A model generated the notes under the pieces. It was not told the origin of the DNA. It was given only the letters and a program-made list of their open reading frames with translations, and did not search any database. The position numbers were made by a program, and so were the translations under genes. From JACPRL01 sp035573715 (GTDB lineage: Bacteria; Acidobacteriota; Terriglobia; Acidiferrales; 2-02-FULL-67-57), in assembly GCA_035573715.1 (NCBI GenBank), contig DATLZZ010000016.1, positions 1-58,832 on the forward strand: a stretch of DNA of 58,832 bases. Direction: 5' to 3'. Below, one piece after another: positions 8,992 to 18,798 of this stretch (positions are counted from its first letter, which is position 1; each line of letters opens with the position of its first letter).

Positions 8992-9063
8992 ATCGTTTTG
9001 ACCTTCGACTTTGTGAGTTTTCGACTCTTTGACTCTTAGAGTCTGCTACTCTTACCCCGCTCT
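8992..9063. repeat. Linker of degenerate TTCGACTTT units (fabD-fabG)
   Basis: Contains TTTTGACCTTCGACTTTG, then TTTTCGACTCTTTGACTC and the small palindrome GACTCTTAGAGTC. It resembles the plsX-fabD spacer at 8001-8052. No coding capacity. Confidence 0.5.
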
Positions 9064-9807
9064 ATGACCCTCAAAGACCGAGTCGCTCTGGTAACCGGAG
9101 CCTCGCAGGGCATCGGACGCGGCATCGCCGAGATGTTGGCGAGCTACGGCGCCAAGGTGGCGCTGTGCGCGCGCAACGCGGAAAAGCTGGCGGCGCTCGA
9201 AGCCGAGCTCAAGCAGAAAGGCGCCGACGCCGCGGCCCTCCCGATGGACGTGGCGAGCGAAGAGCAAATCAAGGCCGGCTTCGCCAGGGCGCTGGAAAAA
9301 TTTGGACGCCTCGATATCCTGGTCAACAACGCCGCCATCAACCGCGACCAGCTCTCGATGCGGATGAAGCGCGAGGACTGGGACGCGGTGCTGCAGACCA
9401 ACCTCACCGGCGCCCACCTCTGCATCCAGCAGGCGCTGCCGGGGATGCTGCGCCAGCGCCACGGGCGCATCATCAACATCACTTCCGTTGTGGCCCAGAT
9501 GGGCAACGCCGGCCAGGCCAACTACATCGCCGCCAAGGCGGGGCTCATCGGATTGACCAAAGCGGTGGCGGTCGAGGTCGCGACGCGCAACATCACCGTC
9601 AACGCCGTCGCGCCGGGCTTCATTGTTTCGCCGATGACCGACCCGCTGTCGGAGAAAACCAAGCAGGCGATGATTGACCGCATCCCCATGGGCCGCATGG
9701 GCACCGACCGCGAGGTGGCCTTCGGCGTCTGCTTCCTGGCCTCCGATGAAGCCGGCTACATCACCGGCCACGTGCTGGACATCAACGGCGGCCTCTACCT
9801 CGCTTGA
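9064..9807 (+). CDS. fabG: 3-oxoacyl-ACP reductase
   Basis: 247 residues, a classical short-chain dehydrogenase. Cofactor motif TGASQGIGRGIAEML at the N-terminus; catalytic Ser in INITSVVAQMG and the Tyr/Lys pair in NYIAAKAGL; C-terminal YITGHVLDINGGLYLA typical of FabG. Uses NADPH to reduce beta-ketoacyl-ACP. It lies between fabD and acpP. Its stop codon overlaps the -35 element of a promoter that appears to drive acpP separately. Confidence 0.96.
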   Translation: MTLKDRVALVTGASQGIGRGIAEMLASYGAKVALCARNAEKLAALEAELKQKGADAAALPMDVASEEQIKAGFARALEKFGRLDILVNNAAINRDQLSMRMKREDWDAVLQTNLTGAHLCIQQALPGMLRQRHGRIINITSVVAQMGNAGQANYIAAKAGLIGLTKAVAVEVATRNITVNAVAPGFIVSPMTDPLSEKTKQAMIDRIPMGRMGTDREVAFGVCFLASDEAGYITGHVLDINGGLYLA

Positions 9808-9832
9808 CCCCCGCGCAGCGCGCGGCTAGAAT
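9804..9832 (+). promoter_or_regulatory. Promoter for acpP-fabF
   Basis: TTGACC at 9804-9809, a 17-base spacer and TAGAAT at 9827-9832. It overlaps the fabG stop codon. An internal promoter giving extra acyl carrier protein mRNA would make sense because ACP is needed in great excess. Confidence 0.62.
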
Positions 9833-9873
9833 AGCGGCTTCCGTCGTTCGACGGGCTGAGAGCCTTCAGTGGG

Positions 9874-9956
9874 CAGCCTGCCTGCGGCAGGCTGAAACGG
9901 ATCCCGGGTGACTGTTCATCCTGAGGGAGCGTCAAGCTAGCCCCGCAAGTCGGGGC
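9874..9956. repeat. acpP leader: two hairpins and an interspersed-repeat fragment
   Basis: A 9-bp inverted repeat (CAGCCTGCC/GGCAGGCTG, 9874-9894), then TTCATCCTGAGGGAGCG (about 9916-9931), a partial copy of the TGTCATCCTGAGCG repeat family, then a 6-bp hairpin GCCCCG/CGGGGC (9940-9956) ending four bases before the AGGAGG of acpP. The second hairpin could influence acpP translation or mRNA stability; this is inference. Confidence 0.55.
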
Positions 9957-9975
9957 CAACAGGAGGAGACGCGCT

Positions 9976-10218
9976 ATGGCAGCAGGGGTTCGGGAAAAGG
10001 TGAAGCAGATTATCGTCGAGCAACTCGGAGTGGACGAAGCGGAAGTCACCGACACGGCGTCGTTTGTCGACGACCTGGGGGCCGACTCGCTCGATCAGGT
10101 CGAACTCATCATGACCCTGGAAGAAGCTTTCGGCATCGAAGTCCCCGACGAGGAAGCCGAAAAGCTCACCACCGTCAAGGACGTCATCGAGTACATCGAA
10201 AAGAAGAAGAAGTCCTGA
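9976..10218 (+). CDS. acpP: Acyl carrier protein
   Basis: 80 residues and acidic. Phosphopantetheine attachment serine in the classic motif DDLGADSLDQVELIM. Preceded by a strong AGGAGGAG ribosome binding site. Carries growing acyl chains for FabD, FabG and FabF encoded alongside. A dedicated upstream promoter and a structured leader suggest expression independent of the rest of the operon. Confidence 0.97.
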   Translation: MAAGVREKVKQIIVEQLGVDEAEVTDTASFVDDLGADSLDQVELIMTLEEAFGIEVPDEEAEKLTTVKDVIEYIEKKKKS

Positions 10219-10279
10219 ATCAACTCGTGCCCGGCTTTCCGAACAACTGCGGCCTTCCCTTCTTCGCGGAGGCGCGCTG

Positions 10280-11524
10280 ATGGGCCGCCGCGTCGTGGTC
10301 ACCGGCGTCGGCCTGCTCTGCGGCGTCGGCATTGGCACGGAAGAGGTCTGGAAGGGCATCTGCACCGGACAGAGCGGCATCGCCCCCATCACGCTCTTTG
10401 ACGCCAGCAACTTCTCCTGCCGCTTTGCGGGCGAGGTCAAGAACTTCGACCCACTGGCCTGGGTGGAGAAAAAAGAAGTCAAGAAGATGGGCCGCTTCAT
10501 CCTGTTCGCGCTGGCCGCCAGCGATTTCGCGATGAAGCACGCCGGACTTGGGCTCACGCCCGAACTGGCCGAGCGCACGGGCGTCTACATCGGCTCCGGC
10601 ATCGGCGGGTTCGACGTCATCGAGCGCGAGCATGAGGAGCTGCTCAAGGGCGGCCCGCGGAAGATTTCGCCCTTTTTCATTCCCGCCTCCATCGTCAACC
10701 TGGCCGCCGGGCACGTCTCCATCCGCACCGGAGCCAAGGGGCCGAACTCGGCGACGGCGACGGCCTGCTCGGCCAGCGCCCACGCCGTGGGCGACAGCTT
10801 CAAGATTATCCAGCGCGGCGACGCCGACATCATGATTTGCGGCGGCTCCGAAGCGGCCATCACACCCATGGGCGTGGGCGGGTTTGCTTCCATGCGCGCG
10901 CTCTCGACGCGCAACGACGAGCCGCAGCGCGCCAGCCGCCCCTTCGACGCCGAGCGCGACGGCTTCGTCATCGGCGAAGGCGCCGGCATCCTGATTCTCG
11001 AAGCGCTGGAAGTCGCGCAGCGGCGCAACGCGCCCATCCTGGCCGAGGTTGTCGGCTACGGGATGAGCGGCGACGCCTACCACATCACCCAGCCCGCCGA
11101 GGATGGCGAGGGTGCCTACCGCGTTATGCAGGCTGCGTTGAAAGACGCGGGCGTGCCACCGCAAGAGGTCGGCTACGTGAACGCGCATGGAACTTCCACG
11201 CCCATCGGCGACAAGATTGAAACCACGGCGGTCAAGCGCCTCTGGGGCGAGGCGGCCAACAAGGTGGCGGTCAGCTCGACCAAGTCCATGACCGGGCACT
11301 TGCTGGGCGGCGCCGGCGGCCTCGAAGCGGGCATCACCGTCCTGGCGCTGCGCGACCAGATTCTGCCACCCACCATCAACTACGAGAAGCCCGATCCCGA
11401 GTGCGACCTCGACTACGTGCCCAACCAGGCCCGCAAGACCGAGCTCCTCTACGCGCTCTCGAATTCGTTCGGTTTCGGCGGCACCAACGCCGCCCTGCTG
11501 TTCAAGCGCTGGGACGGCACGTAA
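10280..11524 (+). CDS. fabF: 3-oxoacyl-ACP synthase II
   Basis: 414 residues. Thiolase-fold condensing enzyme with catalytic Cys in TATACSASAHAVG, first His in VNAHGTSTPIGDKIE, and Lys/second His region KSMTGHLLGGAGG; C-terminal NSFGFGGTNAALLF is typical of FabF. It extends acyl-ACP with malonyl-ACP. It follows acpP by 61 bases. As no fabH is in the cluster, the initiating condensation must be encoded elsewhere or be carried out by another enzyme. Confidence 0.96.
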   Translation: MGRRVVVTGVGLLCGVGIGTEEVWKGICTGQSGIAPITLFDASNFSCRFAGEVKNFDPLAWVEKKEVKKMGRFILFALAASDFAMKHAGLGLTPELAERTGVYIGSGIGGFDVIEREHEELLKGGPRKISPFFIPASIVNLAAGHVSIRTGAKGPNSATATACSASAHAVGDSFKIIQRGDADIMICGGSEAAITPMGVGGFASMRALSTRNDEPQRASRPFDAERDGFVIGEGAGILILEALEVAQRRNAPILAEVVGYGMSGDAYHITQPAEDGEGAYRVMQAALKDAGVPPQEVGYVNAHGTSTPIGDKIETTAVKRLWGEAANKVAVSSTKSMTGHLLGGAGGLEAGITVLALRDQILPPTINYEKPDPECDLDYVPNQARKTELLYALSNSFGFGGTNAALLFKRWDGT

Positions 11525-11536
11525 GGGTTTTGTCCG

Positions 11537-11556
11537 GGCCCGGCTGGAGCCGTGCC
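11537..11556. repeat. Inverted repeat after fabF (family B)
   Basis: GGCCCGGCTGGAGCCGTGCC, an imperfect stem related to the perfect one at 53709-53728 (GGCACGGCTCAAGCCGTGCC). The fabF-etfB gap (11525-11696) contains no credible gene. The repeat may help to end fabF transcripts. Confidence 0.5.
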
Positions 11557-11696
11557 GTTTAGAAAGGTCGCGGGAAGCGCGTCCGCGGAAGTCGGAGCGA
11601 AGCGGAGATCCCGCGTGGGTTGCGGGAGGGTTCGGGGAAAACCCTTTCGGGTATCCGCGAGTTGTGAGAAGGTAGACCTGCCCCGTAAGGACCGAA

Positions 11697-12470
11697 ATGA
11701 AAATCGGCGTCTGCATGAAGCAGGTTCCCGCCAAGGATGCGCCGCTGCGCATCAACGACGCCGGAACCTGGGTGCGCGAAGGCGACATCAGCTACGAGAC
11801 CTGTGAGCCGGACAATTTCGCGCTGGAAGCAGCGCTGCAACTCAAAGAGAAGCACGGCGGCGAAGTCGTTGTGCTCTCTCTCGGCCCCGAGCGTGTCCGC
11901 CAGGTCATCAAGGAAGGCCTGGCCAAGGGCGCCGAGCGCGCCTTGCACGTCCGCGACGACGACTTCCACTCGCTCGACCCGCTGCAAATGGCCGCGGCGC
12001 TCGCCGGCGCGGCGCGCGAGGAGAACTTCGACCTTATCCTCACCGGCCTGCAGTCCGACGACCACGGCTACGGGCAGACCGGCGTAGTGGTGGCCGAGCG
12101 GCTGGGCTGGCCGCACGCCACCATCATCATGGAAATTCAAGTCGACGGCAGCGCGCTCAAGGTCAAGCGCGAGCTCGAAGCCGGCTGGTTCCAGTGGATT
12201 ACATTGCCGCTTCCCGCCGTGCTGACGATTCAGTCGGGCATCAACAAACCGCGCTACGCCTCGCTCAAGGGCATCATGGCGGCGAAGAAAAAAGAGATTC
12301 GCGAGCTCAAGCGCGCCGACGTGCTGCCTGCCGACCTCGCCGCCACGATGCAGACGCAGAAGATTTATGTGCCGCAGAAGACGAAGAAGACCGAGTTCAT
12401 CGAAGGCGCAGCCAAAGACGCCGCCGCCAAGCTGATTGAAAAGCTCAAGCACGACGCCCGAGTGCTCTAA
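11697..12470 (+). CDS. etfB: Electron transfer flavoprotein beta subunit
   Basis: 257 residues. Begins MKIGVCMKQVPAKDAPLRI, the EtfB N-terminus, and contains the family stretch LILTGLQSDDHGYGQTGVVVAERLGWPHATII. With EtfA it forms the FAD/AMP-binding heterodimer that takes electrons from acyl-CoA dehydrogenases. etfA starts two bases after its stop, indicating coupled translation. Placement directly behind fatty-acid synthesis genes is noteworthy because ETF normally serves beta-oxidation. Confidence 0.95.
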   Translation: MKIGVCMKQVPAKDAPLRINDAGTWVREGDISYETCEPDNFALEAALQLKEKHGGEVVVLSLGPERVRQVIKEGLAKGAERALHVRDDDFHSLDPLQMAAALAGAAREENFDLILTGLQSDDHGYGQTGVVVAERLGWPHATIIMEIQVDGSALKVKRELEAGWFQWITLPLPAVLTIQSGINKPRYASLKGIMAAKKKEIRELKRADVLPADLAATMQTQKIYVPQKTKKTEFIEGAAKDAAAKLIEKLKHDARVL

Positions 12471-12472
12471 GC

Positions 12473-13462
12473 ATGGCCGACACGATTCTCATCATTGCCG
12501 AGCAGCGCCAGGGAAAGCTGAACCGCGCCAGCCTGGAGACGCTGGTCGCCGGCCAGCAACTCGCCGAAGCGCACGGCGCCCGACTTGCGGTCGCGCTCCC
12601 GGGCAAGAGCGTTGCCGAGCAAGCCACGGAGTTCACGACGAAAAAACTCGACGAGCTCTACCTTGTCGAACACGACCTGCTCGAGCCCTACACGCCCGAC
12701 GGCTTCACCGTCGCCCTGCGGCAACTCATCGAGCAGCTCCAGCCCGCGCTGGTGCTCTTCCCGCACACCTACCAGGTGCGCGACTTCGCCCCCAAGCTCG
12801 CCGCCGGCTTCCGGCGCAGCCTCATCAGCGACTGCATCAGCCTGCGCCTCGAAGGCGGCCAGACCGTCTTCACGCGCCTGATGTTCCAGGGCAAGACCAA
12901 CGCCGACGTAATCCCCGTCGGCACGCCGCCCGTCTTCGTCAGCTTCCAGGCCGGGGCCTTCCGCGCCGACGCCGTGAAAGACGGCGGCAAACCAGAGGTC
13001 AAGAAGTTTGCGCCCACGCTCAGCGCCGGGCAGATTCGCAGCAAGCCCGAAGAGCCCTTCCGCGAAGCCAAGCAGGCGGTGGACCTGACGCAGGCCGAGC
13101 GCATCGTCGCCGTCGGCCGCGGCATCAAGGAGCCGCAGAACCTGGAAATGGTGAAGAAGCTGGCGGCGCTGCTGGGCGCCGAGCTTGCCGCCTCGCGCCC
13201 CATCTGCGACGAAGGCTGGCTGCCGATGGAGCGCCAGATCGGCTCAAGCGGCCAGACCGTCGCCCCCAAGCTCTATCTCGCGCTTGGCATCTCGGGCGCC
13301 ATCCAGCACGTCGTCGGGATGAAGGGCTCGCGAACGGTGGTCGCCGTCAACAAAGACGCCAACGCGCCCATCTTCGAAGTGGCCGACTACGGCATCGTCG
13401 GCGATCTGTTTGAGATTGTCCCCGCCCTCATCGAGACCTTGGAGAAAGGCGGCGCTCCCTAG
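12473..13462 (+). CDS. etfA: Electron transfer flavoprotein alpha subunit
   Basis: 329 residues. The C-terminal FAD-binding region is clear: LYLALGISGAIQHVVGMKGS followed by VVAVNKDANAPIFEVADYGIVGD, the EtfA signature. Pairs with the EtfB encoded immediately upstream and donates electrons to the ETF:quinone oxidoreductase encoded next, so the three genes supply a complete route from flavin dehydrogenases to the quinone pool. The gap to the oxidoreductase gene is 15 bases. Confidence 0.95.
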   Translation: MADTILIIAEQRQGKLNRASLETLVAGQQLAEAHGARLAVALPGKSVAEQATEFTTKKLDELYLVEHDLLEPYTPDGFTVALRQLIEQLQPALVLFPHTYQVRDFAPKLAAGFRRSLISDCISLRLEGGQTVFTRLMFQGKTNADVIPVGTPPVFVSFQAGAFRADAVKDGGKPEVKKFAPTLSAGQIRSKPEEPFREAKQAVDLTQAERIVAVGRGIKEPQNLEMVKKLAALLGAELAASRPICDEGWLPMERQIGSSGQTVAPKLYLALGISGAIQHVVGMKGSRTVVAVNKDANAPIFEVADYGIVGDLFEIVPALIETLEKGGAP

Positions 13463-13477
13463 TACTCTAGCGTCGCT

Positions 13478-15154
13478 ATGCCCGAAGAAAGAATCGAGCG
13501 CGAGCAACTGGAAGCCGATGTAGTCATCGTCGGCGCCGGGCCGGCAGGACTGGCCTGCGCGCTGCGGCTGGCCCAGCTCATCCAAGAACACACAATCCAG
13601 GGTGGCGATGCACCCCTCACCGCGGAGAGTATTTACGTCCTCGAAAAAGCGGATGAGCTGGGCATGCACTCACTCTCCGGCGCGGTGATGAACCCGCTAG
13701 GACTGCGCGAGCTGGTGCCGGACTTCGAGAAGCAAGGCGCGCCGCTCGATACTCCAGTCACTGACGACGCCGCCTACTTCTTCACGCAGAAGAGCGCGTG
13801 GCGCTTCCCCCTCACCCCGCCGCCGCTGCGCAACCACGGCAACTACGTCGTTTCGCTTTCACGCCTGGTGCAGTGGTTGGGCCAGCGCGCCGAAAAAGCC
13901 GGCGTCAACGTCTTCACGGGCTTCGCCGGTTCGGCGCTGCTGGTCGAGGACGGAAAAGTCGTCGGCATCCAGACCGACGACAAAGGCGTGGACAAGCACG
14001 GCCAGCGCAAAGCCAACTTCCAGCCCGGTTACGAGCTGCGCGCCAAGGTAACGGTGCTGGCCGAAGGCCCGCGCGGCTCGCTGACCAAGCAGCTCGTCAA
14101 ACAATTCTCGCTCGACGCCGGCGCCAACCCGCAGGTTTATTCCATCGGCGTGAAGGAAATCTGGGAAGTGCCCGAGGGCCGAATCCAGCCCGGCGCCGTC
14201 TGGCACACGATGGGCTACCCGGTGCCGACCGACATGTACGGCGGCGGCTGGATCTATGGGCTGCAAGGCAACCGCGTCTCGCTCGGACTTGTCGTCGGGT
14301 TGCACTACGCCAATCCGCTCTTCGACCCGCACGTCGCGTTCCAGCAATACAAGCTGCACCCGTTCGTGCGCCGCATCCTGGAGGGCGGCAAGCTGGTGCG
14401 CTACGGTGCCAAAACCATTCCCGCCGGCGGCTACTGGGCGATTCCAAAGACCTACGTGAGCGGCGCGCTGATTATCGGCGACAGCGGCGGCTACCTCGAC
14501 GCCCAGAAGTTGAAGGGCATCCACATGGCGCTCAAGACGGGCATGCTCGCCGCCGAGACAATCTACGAGGCGCTGCGCCGCGGCGACACTTCCGAGGCCA
14601 AGCTCAAGAGTTTCCATGACCGCGTCGAGCAGAGCTGGGTGAAGAAGCAGCTCTGGCAGGTGCGCAACTTCCATCAAGGGTTCGAGCACGGGCTCTGGCG
14701 CGGGCTCTTCCACGCCGCCTTGCAGCAGGTCACCGGTGGCCGCGGCCTCTACTCCCGCTATCCGAACCGCGCCGGCCACGAGCACTACAAGAAACTCGCG
14801 CAACTACCGGGCGTGGAAAGGCCGAGCTTCAAGCCCGACGGCCGTCTCACCTTCGACAAAGTCACCGACGTCTTCTACGCCGGCACGCGCCACGAGGAAG
14901 ATCAACCGGCGCACCTGCTGGTGGCCGACACCAACATTTGCGCCACGCGCTGCGTCGAAGAGTACGGCAACCCTTGCCAGTATTTTTGCCCCGCGGCCGT
15001 CTATGAAATCGTCACCGAAGGCGACCGCAAGCGCCTCAAGCTCAACGCCTCCAACTGCGTCCACTGCAAGACCTGCGACATCGCCGACCCCTACGAAATC
15101 ATCACCTGGGTGCCGCCCGAAGGCGGCGGCGGCCCTCACTACGAAGGGATGTAG
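13478..15154 (+). CDS. Electron transfer flavoprotein-ubiquinone oxidoreductase (ETF-QO)
   Basis: 558 residues. N-terminal FAD motif DVVIVGAGPAGLACALRLAQL; C-terminal 4Fe-4S ligands in CATRCVEEYGNPCQYFCP and NCVHCKTCDIADPYEI, ending WVPPEGGGGPHYEGM as in ETF-QO. It passes electrons from ETF to the membrane quinone. A menaquinone synthesis gene of the futalosine type (34622-35461) suggests that menaquinone is the acceptor here; this is inference. ATG at 13478 lies 15 bases after etfA. Confidence 0.95.
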   Translation: MPEERIEREQLEADVVIVGAGPAGLACALRLAQLIQEHTIQGGDAPLTAESIYVLEKADELGMHSLSGAVMNPLGLRELVPDFEKQGAPLDTPVTDDAAYFFTQKSAWRFPLTPPPLRNHGNYVVSLSRLVQWLGQRAEKAGVNVFTGFAGSALLVEDGKVVGIQTDDKGVDKHGQRKANFQPGYELRAKVTVLAEGPRGSLTKQLVKQFSLDAGANPQVYSIGVKEIWEVPEGRIQPGAVWHTMGYPVPTDMYGGGWIYGLQGNRVSLGLVVGLHYANPLFDPHVAFQQYKLHPFVRRILEGGKLVRYGAKTIPAGGYWAIPKTYVSGALIIGDSGGYLDAQKLKGIHMALKTGMLAAETIYEALRRGDTSEAKLKSFHDRVEQSWVKKQLWQVRNFHQGFEHGLWRGLFHAALQQVTGGRGLYSRYPNRAGHEHYKKLAQLPGVERPSFKPDGRLTFDKVTDVFYAGTRHEEDQPAHLLVADTNICATRCVEEYGNPCQYFCPAAVYEIVTEGDRKRLKLNASNCVHCKTCDIADPYEIITWVPPEGGGGPHYEGM

Positions 15155-15162
15155 GCTTCAGC

Positions 15163-15192
15163 TTGACAATGCCTGCCGCGCCGGCGTACCGT
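15163..15192 (+). promoter_or_regulatory. Promoter for the 15221 gene
   Basis: TTGACA at 15163-15168, 18-base spacer, TACCGT at 15187-15192 (weaker -10). It starts nine bases after the ETF-QO stop codon and lies about 29 bases before the chosen ATG. Confidence 0.5.
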
Positions 15193-15220
15193 GCCAGCAA
15201 CGGTTGGCTGGGGCAGGCCA

Positions 15221-15940
15221 ATGACCACGCGGCGATTCCAACTCACTCTGCTTGCCATCCTCTTGGCCGCGCTTTCTCTTCAGGCCGGCGACCCGTGGAA
15301 GGACAAGCCCTACACCACCTGGACTTACCAGGAAGTGGACAGGATTCTCAACAACTCACCCTGGGCGCGGCCCATCCAGGTTGCCTACGAGGAACGCCGA
15401 CCTGAGCTCTCCATCGAGACGCGCAGCGAGCGCCGCCAGGAGGTGCAAGGAACCCGCGTCACCACCACCGGGGTGGACGTACCGGTGGTTCGAAACACGG
15501 TGCGCACCTACACGACGATGATCACGCAGGCGGTGGTGGAGTGGGGTTCGGCGGTCACCGCGCGCCAGGCGCGCCTGCGCGAGAAGCAGATTCTGGCCGG
15601 CGACGCCCCGCCGCTCGACACGGCGGCAGTTCCCCCGCTCGACTACTACGTCATCTACGCCCGCGGCAACTGCCTGCCGATGTCGGTGCCGCCGCACGAC
15701 CTGCTCAAACTCGCCTATCTGGAGGCCAAGCGCAGCAAGACGAAAATCTTCCCCATGCAGATCGAGCGCGGGCACTCACAGCTCGGCTTTTTCTTTGACC
15801 GCCAGCGGGGCGGCGTGCCCACGATCCCACCCGAAGAAGAAAAGGTCCGCTTCTACCTGCCGACGCCGGAGTCTTGCCCGGAAATCAACGTCGAGTTCGA
15901 CTTGCGCAAGATGGTGCGCGACGGCAAGCCCGACTTGTAG
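15221..15940 (+). CDS. Secreted protein of unknown function
   Basis: 239 residues from the ATG at 15221, opening a signal peptide (RRFQLTLLAILLAALSLQA). The mature part begins GDPWKDKPYTTWTYQEVDRIL; the short module with DKPYTTWTYQEV and NNSPWAR is one I associate with secreted acidobacterial proteins, but I do not know a function. The remainder is a soluble alpha/beta stretch ending NVEFDLRKMVRDGKPDL. A frame 10 codons longer is open from 15191, but the later ATG gives a proper signal peptide. It converges with htrA, whose stop is two bases away. Confidence 0.75.
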   Translation: MTTRRFQLTLLAILLAALSLQAGDPWKDKPYTTWTYQEVDRILNNSPWARPIQVAYEERRPELSIETRSERRQEVQGTRVTTTGVDVPVVRNTVRTYTTMITQAVVEWGSAVTARQARLREKQILAGDAPPLDTAAVPPLDYYVIYARGNCLPMSVPPHDLLKLAYLEAKRSKTKIFPMQIERGHSQLGFFFDRQRGGVPTIPPEEEKVRFYLPTPESCPEINVEFDLRKMVRDGKPDL

Positions 15941-15942
15941 CG

Positions 15943-17112
15943 CTAGCGGATGGGGCGCTCGGCCAGAACCACTTTGGCGGTCTGCTTCCGCCCACCGCGG
16001 TAGAAAACCACTTCTACCGTATCTCCCGGGCGCTTCTTGAAGAGAGTCAGATTGATGTCGGTCTGCGACTCGATCTTGTGGCCGTCAATCGAGACGATGA
16101 TGTCGCCGCCGGTTGGAAAGCGCATCCGCCCCACCACAATGTTTCGCCGCCCCCCGCGCAAGCCGGCGCGGTCGGCCGGCCCGCCGGGAATCACTTCCGC
16201 GATGAGGACGCCGGCCTTCACCGGCAGACCCAGCGCCTCCGCCAACTCGGGCACGACTTCCAGGCTGCTGATACCGAGCCACGGCCGCTTGGGCTTGCCA
16301 TAGCGCACCAAGTCGCCCAAGATGAATTTCACCGTATTCACGGGGATGGCGAACCCGATGCCGACGCTGCCGCCGCTGGGGGTAAAAATCATGGTGTTGA
16401 CGCCGATCACGCGCCCCTGTGAATCGAGCAGCGGCCCGCCGGAGTTGCCGGGGTTGATGGCGGCGTCGGTCTGGATGGCCTCGTCAATCAGGCCCCCGGC
16501 CGGCGTGCGCAGCGTGCGCTGCAAGGCGCTGACCACACCCGTAGTCAGCGTCGCCTGCAAGCCGAACGGGTTGCCGATGGCCAGCACCTTCTGTCCCACC
16601 TGCAACTGCGAGGAGTCACCCAGCGGCAGCGTAGGTAGCCGCTTGCCCTCGGGGTTGATCTTCACCACCGCCAGGTCGGTGAGGGCGTCGTAGCCGACGA
16701 GCCGAGCCGAGTCGGAGCTGCCGTCCAGGCGAGTCACCACAATCTGCTCGGCACCGCGCACCACGTGATAGTTGGTGACGATGGTGCCGTCGGCGTTGAC
16801 AATGAACCCCGTGCCCGCTCCTTCACTCGGCACCGGCCCGTAAAAGAAATTCCACTCCACGGCTCGGGTGGTGATGTTGACCACCGCCGGTGAGGCCCGC
16901 CGGTATACTTCAATCGTGTCGCGCTCATCCGCGCTCAGAGCCGCCGGCGCCACCGGCTGGTTGCTTACCCGTTGCACCCAGGACTCGCTGCTCTCGCCTT
17001 CGGGCTCGGATTCGGGCGCGGAGTCGCCCGTCACCGGCAGCCGCACGCCAGAGGCGTAGCCGATAAGAAACACCAGCGCCAGCGCGCCAATCCACATCAG
17101 CCAACGTCGCAT
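15943..17112 (-). CDS. HtrA/DegP-type S1C serine protease with PDZ domain
   Basis: 389 residues with one N-terminal membrane anchor or signal (RRWLMWIGALALVFLIGYAS), a trypsin-like domain and one PDZ domain. Catalytic triad as read: H116 (TNYHVVRG), D146 (ALTDLAVVKI) and S224 (INPGNSGGPLLD). It would remove misfolded proteins in the cell envelope. Downstream of coaE on the same strand with a 12-base gap, it is probably the last gene of a folD-coaE-htrA transcript. Confidence 0.94.
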   Translation of the reverse strand: MRRWLMWIGALALVFLIGYASGVRLPVTGDSAPESEPEGESSESWVQRVSNQPVAPAALSADERDTIEVYRRASPAVVNITTRAVEWNFFYGPVPSEGAGTGFIVNADGTIVTNYHVVRGAEQIVVTRLDGSSDSARLVGYDALTDLAVVKINPEGKRLPTLPLGDSSQLQVGQKVLAIGNPFGLQATLTTGVVSALQRTLRTPAGGLIDEAIQTDAAINPGNSGGPLLDSQGRVIGVNTMIFTPSGGSVGIGFAIPVNTVKFILGDLVRYGKPKRPWLGISSLEVVPELAEALGLPVKAGVLIAEVIPGGPADRAGLRGGRRNIVVGRMRFPTGGDIIVSIDGHKIESQTDINLTLFKKRPGDTVEVVFYRGGRKQTAKVVLAERPIR

Positions 17113-17124
17113 ACGTTCTCTCCT

Positions 17125-17742
17125 TCAAGCCGGGGCGCGGCTGGCCGCGTCCCGCCGTAATGACTGAAAAACCTGCTCCACCTGCCGTTCGGTTTCTTCG
17201 AGCGAGCCCGAGCAATCAATGACGTAGTCCGCCAGCCGGCGCTTCTCCTCCACCGGCATCTGGGCGGCGATGCGCTGCTCGGCTTGCTCGGGCGTGAAGC
17301 CTTTGGCCAGCAGCCGCTCCCGCTGCTGCTCGGGCCGGCACCAGGTGACCACCAGCTTGTCGAGCAGCGTGTGGTAGCGCGCTTCGACCAGCAGCGCCGC
17401 TTCTACTATGACGATGGAGTCTGGTGCTTCGTTTGCCCGCCGTGCCAGCTCACCGTCCAGGGTGATGATGACCAGCGGGTGCAGGATCCGCTCCAGCTCC
17501 GTGCGGCGCGCGGCATCGGCGAAGACAATCGCCCCCAGCCGCTGCCGGTCGATGGAAGCGTCCGGGCGGAGGATTTCCTCCCCGAAGGCCTCAACGATTT
17601 TCTCGTATCCGTCCGAGCCCGGCTCCATATGAGCGTGGGCGATACGGTCGGCTTCGAGGATGACGCAACCGCGAGCGCGGAACATGGCCGCCACGGTGGT
17701 CTTGCCGGAGGCGATGCCACCAGTCAGGCCGACTTTCAGCAT
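17125..17742 (-). CDS. coaE: Dephospho-CoA kinase
   Basis: 205 residues. P-loop GLTGGIASGKTTVAAMF at the N-terminus and the family segments CVILEADRIAHA and FADAARRTELERILHPLVI. Catalyses the last step of coenzyme A synthesis. Seven bases downstream of folD and 12 upstream of htrA, all on the minus strand. Confidence 0.95.
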   Translation of the reverse strand: MLKVGLTGGIASGKTTVAAMFRARGCVILEADRIAHAHMEPGSDGYEKIVEAFGEEILRPDASIDRQRLGAIVFADAARRTELERILHPLVIITLDGELARRANEAPDSIVIVEAALLVEARYHTLLDKLVVTWCRPEQQRERLLAKGFTPEQAEQRIAAQMPVEEKRRLADYVIDCSGSLEETERQVEQVFQSLRRDAASRAPA

Positions 17743-17749
17743 TGGGAGA

Positions 17750-18691
<942 letters not shown>

Positions 18692-18738
18692 TTTTCCTCC
18701 GTTGGGGGCTGCAACCGCCATCTTAGCACAGCGGTGCG

Positions 18739-18767
18739 TTGCGAAATCGCCGACGCGATGCTAGAGT
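18739..18767 (+). promoter_or_regulatory. Promoter for the Trm112-heptosyltransferase operon
   Basis: TTGCGA at 18739-18744, 17-base spacer, TAGAGT at 18762-18767, 31 bases before the ATG at 18799. Confidence 0.45.
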
Positions 18768-18798
18768 GCCTCGAGGAACGATGCGGGAGGCAGTCGCC

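Noticed and set aside
11552..11806. 84-codon frame between fabF and etfB
   Set aside because: Overlaps the etfB start, no ribosome binding site, low-complexity composition.
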